Shown here: positions 35,090-44,587 of the stretch, in pieces
Position numbering within the stretch: the first letter of the stretch is position 1
Layout of the letters: each line of letters opens with the position of its first letter
DNA from: Phlebopus portentosus
Lineage: Eukaryota > Basidiomycota > Agaricomycetes > Boletales > Boletinellaceae
Direction of reading: 5' to 3'
DNA: 64,000 nucleotides
Assembly (NCBI GenBank): GCA_037892935.1
Contig: JAYXKI010000016.1
Span: 1,240,001-1,304,000, forward strand
Program-made: the position numbers and the translations under genes
Notes under the pieces: generated by a model
Database searches by the model: none
Told to the model about the DNA's origin: nothing
What the model saw: the letters and a program-made list of their open reading frames with translations, nothing else

Positions 35090-36937
35090 TGCCCAGGATA
35101 TGTATTGCTACCAATCTATTACTTTTTTGTTTCTTCTATTCCTCTAATCCCGCTTTATTCGTTCGATTTTCCGGAACCAAGTGGGTAAAATAAGCAAGGA
35201 ATGCCAGAAAGGAACATCTTGTTCTGATGTTCCATTCGCATAGACGGAGAAGTCAGCGATGACGGACGTAACTCCGCGTTCTAATCTCCCCAACTAAATC
35301 TTGCGGATCGAGCTCTTTGTGACCTCGTTTTTATTTTGTCGGCCCGCTACAAAGGAAACCGGTGAGAATTTGTCTTTCGTGTCGTCACCTGACCGTATCC
35401 GGTATCGCAATCTGTTTCTCGGCGACTGAGAAAACGGGACCTGGTAGTGGAATGTATACTATCACGAAGCCGGGAGTAGTGTGACTTCCGCGTCTGCCGA
35501 CGCCGCAAACATTCGCTGTGGACATATAAATCAGAAGAGCTCGCCCGCACGACTGTGCGTGTTTCTTTTCTATTTTATTCAGTTCAGATAGCTAGCTATT
35601 TTGGCGTTTGGGGGCGACCACCTGAGCGTGCCATGAGCATGGCTTGAGATGTCACCGTCGGTCAGATGACTGCGCGCCTTGGATTCCAGTGCCACGCCGT
35701 CTACTTTTTCGCTTCCCCAGAATTATGAGTGCTGTCCAAAGAAAGGTGATATTTCTTGGCATGGAAGCATAATGCGTCGTGAAGTATCAACCATTAAGAG
35801 AAGTTGAGTGAGAGAACACTCGATCCGGCTCACACAGGTATGAGTTTCGTAATGATATTGTACACGCTGTGTCCAGAGATAACCATGCGGACGATGGCTC
35901 TGTGATTCATAACGAGTTAGGAGGGCTCATTTGAGTAAGTAGTGAACACAGATCACCAAGACCGATTCAGCTCAAAGTATTCTCCCTTATTAAATTCTCC
36001 CTTGTTAAGTGTAAACGTTTCGGTACATAGTTTGTCAAATTAGCCCGATGGGCTCCCCAAGTTAGGTTCACCCTAACTTACGTTTGACACGTTGGATGAA
36101 AAGTCTGTAATTGGCGCCTCATCAATATAAGAATAATATACGAATGCGAAAGCCGAAAGCTTATACTGTCTTCGTCCGACGCATGGAAGCCAGATAACAA
36201 AAGACGTCAAAATCAGGAGACTGCACCGCCGCCAAATACACTCTTTCGGTGCAACTGATGACCTGTTTTTCGTTATCGTCGGCGAAGCCCTGCGGATATA
36301 TCCTCGGGCGGGTAACGCACTTCAGCGTCACTCGTCCACGTTTTTGGTCATACCCCCATAACACGCTGCATCATGAAACTCGTATTTTCTATATTAAATT
36401 GCGGAGGCTCAGGCCCTTCCCTCTCTTCGCGTGTGTTGTTATTAAGCATACACACGTGAATAATTCGGATTTGCTTCCATAAGTCTCGGCATGTGCTGTG
36501 CGGTGAATTGCTTCGGCTAAAAGGCACAGATTCGCACCATCCAACACGATCCTTGCATAGATTGATGACTTCCGTGATCCCCACCGTGCATATATAGTCG
36601 CTTCTGAGCAGCAGGGAGAGGCACATGATGAGATGACTCCAAACCAACGATCAGGACGTGCTCGACCGGAGAGAAGAGCAGAATACAGAAACGCGCGATT
36701 GCACCATGCACGTGCACATCCTGACCACGAATGAGGACATTCGGCGAGCCACGCTCCCTGATGGATAAGCGTGATTGTTGTGTGGCGGAAGCTGCAGTTT
36801 AAAAGCCTCCCAGCTTCTCGTGTTATTTATTATCGTTTTTTTCTTTTCTTTTCTTTCTCGCTCCGTATATAATCGGATCCCCTCGCCATCATCGTCCCGT
36901 ATCCCATCAATCTCTTTGAAGTATACTCAAGCTAGCT
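35090..36937. other. long intergenic region
   Basis: No gene that I can support. A minus-strand open stretch at about 36517–36760 (GSPNVLIRGQDVHVHG, FCILLFSPVEHVLIVGLE) looks somewhat protein-like but has no clear start or relatives known to me. A nested hairpin lies at 36033–36089. An imperfect direct repeat of TTCTCCCTTATTAA lies near 35980–36009. Confidence 0.4.
36033..36089. repeat. nested inverted repeats (hairpin cluster)
   Basis: Within 57 bases there are three inverted repeats: outer TGTCAAA/TTTGACA (36033–36039, 36083–36089), AGCCC-GAT-GGGCT (36042–36054), and AAGTTAGG-TTCAC-CCTAACTT (36059–36079). No gene end lies close enough to make this an obvious terminator. It may be the end of a small transposon. 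Confidence 0.6.
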
Positions 36938-37414
36938 ATGTGTCGAAGGATAGCGTGAGTATTTGATTCACCCCGAATCTTTCTAAGAACGGTCGACTAA
37001 TGTGTGTGTTATTCAGCAAAGGCCGTCGCTTTTCTCGCTGTGGAGTATGATTGTCTTTGAATGGAATGAGACCATGTTCTGATAATCTTGTATCGCCATA
37101 CAGCATTTCCTCAGGCTACAGGTCACAGCAATGGTGGATTGCAGATGCCGCGACTGCGAGCTGAGCATCTGGCACCCCAAAGCATGCACGAGTAGAACTT
37201 GTAAACGAGTGAGTTAATCCGGCTGAATTCCCCGTTCGTCTCGAACCGTGGCCGAGCCCCGTTTTACTTTTGAAACTAATGTTGCAGTGGAAACTGATTC
37301 TTCATTTAGAACTACGGACCAGACATCGAAGAAAATATCCAAATCATCGACGACTTCTGCTGGCCATGCACGTATGCGGCTCAGCAAGGCGCTTCGCCTG
37401 TCTCAACAGGTTGA
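36938..37414 (+). CDS. small Cys/His-rich protein (84 aa), likely zinc-binding
   Basis: Four exons (36938–36954, 37017–37044, 37104–37208, 37310–37414; 255 bases) with GT–AG introns give 84 residues. It opens MCRRIAKGRRFSRCGHF, continues VDCRCRDCELSIWHPKACTS and RTCKR, then YGPDIEENIQIIDDFCWPC, and ends after PVSTG. Ten Cys (2, 14, 28, 30, 33, 43, 48, 67, 70 are clear) and two or more His (16, 39) are arranged CGH, CxCxxC, CxxxxC and CxxC, suggesting two metal sites. I recall similar short MCRR…CGH proteins in Agaricomycetes, all uncharacterised. No signal peptide or membrane span. Because each exon is short, single-frame scans miss it. Confidence 0.7.
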
Positions 37415-39134
37415 GCTCGGAGGCAAAAAATCATCTTCCATTTCTTGACCGACCGATCTGTTGCGCTGGGCGCCTGCAAAATTAGCATACCACGGGACGA
37501 TAATCAGTCTTTGTATTCCATTTCTCCTACAAAACCAGGGCCGATATAACGATAGGCCTTATCGCCAATGAAGTTTCTTGATAGCTATGACGTTGGGAGT
37601 AGTCGTGCTGAGGAGCTGTATCCGGACTGCGAGTAAGATCCGGTTGAATGATGCGCAAACTCTGATCCCGTCTATCCCTGTACAATAGAAGTTTCGTAAT
37701 ACCATGAGTATGATACAAGATCATCGGTCGTTGTCCATAAATATATGCCTCTGCGAAGAAGACCAGGCTTGGAACACAGTCTTATCGATCGCAACTGCGC
37801 TCCTTGGCAGATGCAGGAGAGTTGAGGCGTTTCGGCCAACGTTATATTCCGCGGAGATGGTGAGAAAACGAAGAGAACGCTTTCGTTTTTCCAATGACGA
37901 GGACATGCGTGAGCACGTTGCGTCACAGAAGGTTTCCGTATACATGCGAGGGAGATAAGGCGAGTTCAGAGAATCGAAGCATTCTGATAACAGAGCCGAA
38001 TATATCATCCGCTGCGCGTAGAGCGCCTCAGTGTCTGCGAGGCGCTCCGGTTACAGGCGAACTAGGAACCTTCGCGGTGAGCAGGCAGAGCAAGTTACGA
38101 GAAGATTCTTAATCTGAAGTGCCGAGGCACAACCGAACTCTTCGGTAACCACACATGGTGGACGAAACCATGCATTCGGCGTGAAAGCAAAGATAGAGCG
38201 AGCCATCTGAAGCGAAGATCGTGTCGCTTTGAATGCCTGATAAAGGCTTCTCCACCTGAAGAAATCACGTTCAGCGATTCTCGGCTGCGACCAAAAACTG
38301 TTTAGCCTCAGTCCTCACAGAGTTCGATGGAGAGCCTTCTCGCGGACTGGAAGCGAACTTGTTCTGGTTGTCTACGCAAAGGTCCCTTGCACCCTACTTT
38401 TCGCATATTAGTGCCATGCACCTGGTGAGGTCCAAATGTTCAGGCGCCTCATGGATGATACTCGGTAAGGAAGTAAGTTGAAGGAATTAATACTGTTCGT
38501 CTGAAGGGGACGACCATAATAACCTTCTCACGAACAGAAGAGAATTTGAAACCGTGGGAAAGTAAGAACAAGAAGCGGTTATGTTTCCTCAAGTTCATGT
38601 CTCTAGTCTAGATCCTTCTTGTCTTGTACCTTTATCGAGTTTATTGTGCCACAGCTTGGGCGGAGTACCCTACATTCTTTTTGCTCTCTCTCTGAGTCGA
38701 CTTGCTTTCGACTCCGTCCGATTCCCGCATTCAGGCGGCGATCCAGATCATGCATAATATTCTACCGCCAGCGTTGTCCAGCCCAAATAGGCGCCTTCAT
38801 TTGAAGTCTGACCTAGTCATACTTGTGCATTCTCGGGGCTATTCTCGAAGTTTCTTTGGCTTCGGGGTTGTCTGTCTCAGAACTGTAGGGTGTTCCTTTA
38901 ATCTGCAAGCCTGTACCCTGCCGCTGAATCCGTCGCGTCTAGACGTCCGAAGCTGACCTTTGGCCTCTGCCGAGACTTATGCACCACATCCGGCGCAGCG
39001 CGGGGTCCTAGATACGCGTGGCGATGCTGAACTCTGACCATATAATTGTATGGTTGGTAAGTAATCGTATGCCACATTCCTACTGGCACCTTGCGCCGTG
39101 TCTAAACCGACCACCGAGCTGCTCGATATCCACC
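37415..39134. other. long intergenic region
   Basis: About 1.7 kb with only short overlapping open frames and no domain, RNA gene or repeat that I can support. Confidence 0.4.
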
Positions 39135-40330
39135 ATGACCACCCGGCGTCATCGCTCATCTAAGTTCCGTTCAGTGCATCGAAACATCTTGATCAGGCGT
39201 GGAAAGGACTGTTCAGTTGAAATTGATTGCAAAAGCACGACCGGGAGGGCCTTCATGAGGAGGCACCACGAAGAAAGTCATGCGATCGAGAGTCGGCATT
39301 TCGGACGTTATTTTCCTATGGACAATCGTGGTATAAACACGTACGACGAACGAGGACGTCAGAAGTCGTATCGAGAATCTGCATACCAGCGCCGAGAACG
39401 TATACGTAGGCAAATTTCAAAGCATCGGCGTGACCCTCTCGAACCTGCTTGTAAAGCGGTAAGTTGCTCTTACTGTTTTTTGTCTTCATTCTTTCCTCCT
39501 CTGTTAGCTTTATGTTTAATCTGTGTACATCAGAAATGCGCTACCCTTATGGGCCCATGGTCTTCCGATCAAGTGGAAGCCGCCATCAAGATCCAACGGG
39601 CCTACCGAATCCATCGCGCAATCTTGGCCTTCACTCTTCTTGAGCACCGTATCAAATTTTCTGTATCACAGCAAGCACGTACGACCTTATCTCACTTGCG
39701 AGCCCAAGCGGAAGATCTCGGAATCCTGGGAGCGCTTCTAGACACTGAGCCCATCTTAAGCCAAAATTCGAGGATTTTGCGCAAGGCCGAGGCTGTCACG
39801 AACATCCTTTGTCGAGCAATCGATCGCGTTGCGTTAAGTGAGAAGGTGCGGGAAGCCGGGGTTAAATGGGTCAGCGAGATGAGCTACGGACCACAGGAGG
39901 TTTCGACGAGCCAATACCCTTTACTGAGAGCGATGAAGAAGATTCATCCGACTCGGATTACGAAGACCTCACCCACGATGTTTGCCATCCGAAGGAAAGA
40001 GAAATGGAGGCGAATAATCAAGCAGGTACTTCCGAGGGACTTGATGACGAGTCAAAATGGGCAGATGTCTCTTCGCCAGGCTCCGATCATTCTGGCAGTA
40101 CCGAGGAGTACTATGAGTATGGGACAGGCGTACCGGAGGATTCGGACGAGGATGTCTCGAAGGCGCGCCGTGCCGCCATCATCTCATTGTGCTCTGGACC
40201 CAGACAGAAACGAGAATGGATCTCTCAGATTCTGACAGCTCCGCCTTTGAAGAAGCCAGCTCGACGTGCAAGCATTTCCAAGGTCCCTAAGCTGTTCACA
40301 ATTTCGGAGGAATCGGAGTCGGAAGCCTAA
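39135..40330 (+). CDS. IQ-motif protein with acidic C-terminus
   Basis: Three exons (39135–39458, 39534–39837, 39897–40330) give 353 residues. The first 100 are very basic (MTTRRHRSSKFRSVHRN; YQRRERIRRQISKHRRD). An IQ-like calmodulin-binding motif AAIKIQRAYRIHRA follows at about residue 120, then a helical region with LRAQAEDLGILGALLDTEP and ILRKAEAVTNILCRAIDRV, which could be a BAG-like helical bundle. The last 140 residues are acidic and Ser-rich (TESDEEDSSDSDYEDL), with a basic patch near the end. The 59-base second intron (GTGAGA…CCACAG) is needed to enter the acidic frame. ATG 39135 has a CCACCATGACC context; an upstream in-frame ATG exists at 39024. Function unknown; calmodulin or a light chain may bind the IQ motif. 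Confidence 0.65.
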
Positions 40331-40619
40331 AATATATCTTGTAGCAACTATATTCCATCAATGGAGCTGTACCTGATGAAGTATTGTATCACAGCTTTGT
40401 CATTTCCCAGCTTATTCGAATTCAACATATTTTTGTGTGAGATTGTTTAGTAATTTCGTTCGTTCCTCCTCAAAAGATCTTTTTTGGCGAATGTTTTGTT
40501 TTCTTGTGAATTACGTAAGCGTGTATTGCGAGAGGGTTGAGGTTGAGCCGTGCCCGACAATCGTTCTTTCTTCACTTCCCTTTCAACTATCACCACGAAC
40601 GCGAAGGCATTCTAGCACG

Positions 40620-41773
40620 ATGGGCGAGTCTCGCACAGAACTGATTGCGTGGGTCAATGAGCTACTTCAGCTCAACTACACAAAGGTAGAACAGTGTGGC
40701 ACGGGAGCCGCATACTGTCAGATCATGGACTCTATCTATGGTACGTTCCGTGGTTGTTATTCGACTGTAGGCTCTATCAATAACTTGTTCTATTCAACCT
40801 GCATTCTTCTTTAAATCGCTGGAAACTGGTCGTGAATCGTTCAACGATATTCCTTCGAAACGCGTTGCGTATCTCGTTTGTCGGGTTCGCCGGCGTGGAT
40901 AGGTGATGTGCCCATGCAACGAGTCAAGATGAACGCGAAGCATGAGTACGAATTCATCGCGAACTACAAGGTGCTGCAGAACGTCTTCAAAGCAAAGAAG
41001 ATTGAGAAGGTATGGCATCATTGCTCTCTTATGTGACTTCATCCTGACTCGCCTTCTGCGTAAAAGCCAATATTGGTCGACAGGCTCGTAAAATGCAAAA
41101 TGCAGTACGTTTAATTTCTTTCTTTTAGTCTCGCGTTCTTCTGTTCTCACTCGATCGTGCTTGTGGCTCCCAGAGATAATCTCGAGTTCCTACAGTGGAT
41201 CAAGAAATTCTGGGACGCGAACTTTGGAGGGCAACCCTATGATCCTGTTGCCCGACGGCGCGGTGCTCCTACTGACACACCAGCGACAATCGCACCCATC
41301 GGTGGCGGGGCCCGGCATGTTTCCGGTGCCGGGCTTCATGCGGGCGGGGCGCGACCAGGCGGGCGTACACCTGTCGGTGGCCCACGGGCGGGGAGCGCGC
41401 AGTCCAACGAACAGATCCAAGCACTTCGAAGTCAGCTAGCAGAAATGAGTTCGCATCTCGAAGGGCTCGAGAAGGAACGCGATTTCTACTTCTCGAAAGT
41501 ACGCTAGATCCGCTTCTCACAAGTGTCAGTTATATTGATCCGATTTGTCCATAGCTTCGTGATATCGAGATCCTTGTACAGGCCCAGGTAGAAGAGAATG
41601 AGAAGAAGGGAATAGAAGACCATACCTTGGCCGAAATCCAGAAAATCCTATACTCCACGGAGGTGCGTGCTTTATGGTTGCATTCTTAGCAATCTCTTAC
41701 ACTGTTCGTCTTTATACAGGAAGGATTCGAAGTTCCGGATGGGCAACCACTGGACGAAGAGGAAACATTCTAA
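40620..41773 (+). CDS. EB1-family microtubule plus-end protein
   Basis: Start ATG 40620 opens the calponin-homology domain [20 protein letters not shown], with [55 protein letters not shown] and [18 protein letters not shown] in later exons. A Gly/Pro/Arg-rich linker leads to the EB1 coiled coil and four-helix motif: [52 protein letters not shown] and [11 protein letters not shown]. The protein ends DEEETF, close to the EEY/F end that CAP-Gly proteins bind. EB1 (Bim1, Mal3) tracks growing microtubule tips. About six exons; stop at 41771–41773. Assignment is firm. Confidence 0.93.
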
Positions 41774-42580
41774 ACGCCCCGTTACGTTAAATTTTCTCGT
41801 TCATGTTACTGCTTCGTTCTTTGTATGTCGGCTTCTTGCAATACTACATCCCGTATTCCCCATCCCCAGATCCTTTAGTCGGAACGTGCTATTTCTCCCT
41901 GGATGAATAATTGACCTTTGCCCACCATTCCCTCCCTTTCTTCTAGTAAATCTAAGATGCACCTTTGTTAAAAGAGCTACATGTAATGCAGCAGTTTCCT
42001 CGAATTCCGAAACATTTCGCGCGCGGTCGAAGGTGCATTGCAGTACGTTCAGGCGTTCTGGAGTATTGTTGCACGTTGTGTTGATGCCAGTCTTAGAGAT
42101 GTCTTATGGATAAATGCTTCTCGGCCGTTCTTTTCGATACCTTTCCCGTTAGCCATTCAACAGATTATGCAGACAGCACGACACGGATGCGTAAAGGCTT
42201 ACGCGACAGGAGATCATGAAGTTTGTTGATGCGCTAGACGCTTTCTTAAGTCCTGTTAGCTTAAGGATGCTTCCATGTAATCGATGAAGTCGTCTGAATG
42301 TTGACCTTCAAGACGGAATCGGTACTACCCGGTGACTTTCCAGGTGGCCACGGCCAAAAGGTGTGTGATGTTGAACTTTACTTAAAGGTGGCAAGCTCTG
42401 ATGCTCAAGTCTGCTTAGTGCGCGGTCGGTTTTTCGGAGGATCACGAACAGTTCGTGTGATTGCACATTTCATGCTAGGTAACGAAACAATCTGGTACAC
42501 AAGGATACGCGCGTTTCTTCAGGAACAACACTGCTTCGACCCATCTTTCGTGTTCCCCGTCTCTCTATGAGTATCGATCT
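41774..42580. other. intergenic between convergent genes
   Basis: EB1 and the small minus-strand gene end toward each other. An open frame at 42298–42570 has no recognised domain. Confidence 0.4.
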
Positions 42581-42841
42581 TTACTTCTTTCCAGGCGCTC
42601 TGCCACCTTTAGCACCATTCCTTGCGCCTCCGCTCGCCTTAGGCGTGGGCGCGGATTCTTGCCCCACGTTCGGGACGCGTGCAGCACCGCCCTGGGCGCG
42701 CGCAGGGGATGGTCCCTTTCCGCTTTCGTTGGCGGGCTTTGTCTGATATCCATTCAGCAAGATGGGACTGATGTGAGGGCTCTAAAACCTTACCTGGGTG
42801 GGCGGGATGCGCGCAGTGTCTGCAGCAGTCGGTCTCGGCAT
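42581..42841 (-). CDS. small Gly/Ala/Pro/Lys-rich protein (69 aa)
   Basis: Two exons (42794–42841 and 42581–42742) with a 51-base GTAAGG…ATCAG intron give 69 residues. It begins MPRPTAADTARIPPTQ and ends RNGAKGGRAPGKK. Composition is that of a disordered basic protein. The clean intron and the consistent bias after splicing support it. I do not know the family and no function is proposed. Confidence 0.5.
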
Positions 42842-43670
42842 ATTGATATAGATGATAAATGCGATAGACAGTAAGAGCAAGACTGGTTTGGGATGCGAGT
42901 TGGTTTCAAGGAGCTCTGGAGGATGCTTTGTTGAAGCTGTCAGGTTTTATACCATTCTGAAAGCCTTATCTTCGTGGATAGACGGTATACGAGGCTCGTC
43001 ATCATAGCGAAATTATCACAGTTCGACGAACAAGGTATAATTTCGGGTAGACGGAAGATAAGATGCTTGATCACCTGGCAGCTTGTAAGTGGCCACTAAT
43101 TGCTGCGTAGGGCTTCTTCATCGCGATTCTTCCACTAGACGTTCATCAACCATCGATATGCTTCTCCGGTAGTCTATGTGAATGAATGTTATGATCAATC
43201 CAGAAGACAACCGTCGCAATTTATGCCATGAAAATACGAAATGAGTCATAGTGACTGGTCGATTAGCTCTACAGTTTATCTTCCAGCATCTATTATTAGA
43301 GATGCCATCTAAGCATCTATTTGTGGCAGAGGACTTTATGCGTGAAGAGGAGCACCATAGACTTCTTTAACTTGAACTGGATTTACTGATTTCAGAACCC
43401 GCATAAAAATTCTGCGTTTATGTGTTCATCGGATAACAAGAGGAAAATCATCAATCCTTGATGAGTCCGGTTTTAGATTGTCTTGTGGTTTGTAGAGTTA
43501 GTAGGAAACCTGCCGGACCGTCATAGACGCTTGGAAGTGTTTAGTTATGCTTACCTTCCTCAAAAATAAAGTTCAGTCTACCGCGTGTACTCAGCTGCAT
43601 TTCCTTCACGAAGTATCCGGTCAACCTCAAAGATTCTTGTTACTTCGTGAGAATAGGTCCACAATATATA
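42842..43670. other. intergenic, AT-rich
   Basis: No supported gene. It leads into the MITE-like element. Confidence 0.4.
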
Positions 43671-44119
43671 CAGTTGAAATTGTCATAACACATAAAGTCG
43701 GGAGAAGGCATTTCCTAATGCATTATGAAATTTATGCAACATAATGTGTGGGAATAGCCTTCTGCATTAAGTAAAATAATGAATTTTATTCTTTCTGGTT
43801 GAAATTAGCCTTTCTGAGGCTGATTGGCATCGAATGAGTAAGCTGATAATGAAAGTATTTCACAAATCCCATCAGAAATTAGCTATTCATAGCTGAAAAA
43901 CTTGGCAGAGATTGGATGTATGTTGAGAAATTATGCACAAATATGGACAAATTTCACAAAAATAGCACAGTAAAATGCATAAATTGACTCAAAATGCAAT
44001 GCATTATGCAATACGAGATTTTTGCATAATTTCCCTTCTCCCAAGTCGGGAGAAGCCCAAACCCAATGCATTATAAGATTTATGCATTATGATTCAATGC
44101 ACTATGATAATTTCAACTG
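43671..44119. mobile_element. MITE-like element with inverted ends and TA duplication (Tc1/mariner type)
   Basis: A 449-bp AT-rich element. The left end reads CAGTTGAAATTGTCATAACA, the right end read inward is CAGTTGAAATTATCATAGTG: 11 perfect bases, then a good match to about 17. It is flanked by TA on both sides. Inside are repeated GCATTATG/ATGCATTAT words and GTCGGGAGAAG near each end, the right copy being part of a CTTCTCCC…GGGAGAAG palindrome. There is no coding capacity. Ends starting CAGT with a TA duplication are typical of Tc1/mariner/pogo elements, so this is probably a non-autonomous derivative mobilised in trans. Confidence 0.75.
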
Positions 44120-44587
44120 TATCATGATATGGTCTCGTCCCGCCAATCTGAAATCCGTGAGAAAGCCATTGCTTTGTCAGCAGACCGGGCCAATCACCGG
44201 CACTTGCGTTGATTTCCGTTTATCTGTGATTTGATTTCGGAGACAATTTATTTCTTCATCTTCTAGTTTTCTGTCTCTTGGTACTCTCCACTAAAGACAA
44301 AGAAAATGCTTGAGACTGGCATATGAAGACACGTTTTTCCACCGGCAGTTGATGCAAACGCTGTTCCCGATTTGACGTTTGTTTCTCAGGACCAGGGAAT
44401 TCACCAGAATGGCGGAACCCACGCTCGCCGGTATATCAGCGGCTGTCTCAGTTCTTTCTCTGCTGCTCCACGTCATCTAAGGGTGGCATAGACGTTCTAC
44501 CACTACGGCTCTCACGCTTTTCCCTAGAAAACTATAAAAGCGCGATAATCTGAGAAGAGGAATTGGTACTCCAACAATCTGGGGATC
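44120..44587. other. spacer between the MITE and the GH15 gene
   Basis: No supported gene. It would contain the promoter of the GH15 gene. Confidence 0.4.

Noticed and set aside
36033..36089. Helitron 3' end
   Set aside because: There is a hairpin, but no CTRR end at the right distance and no matching 5' TC end seen.
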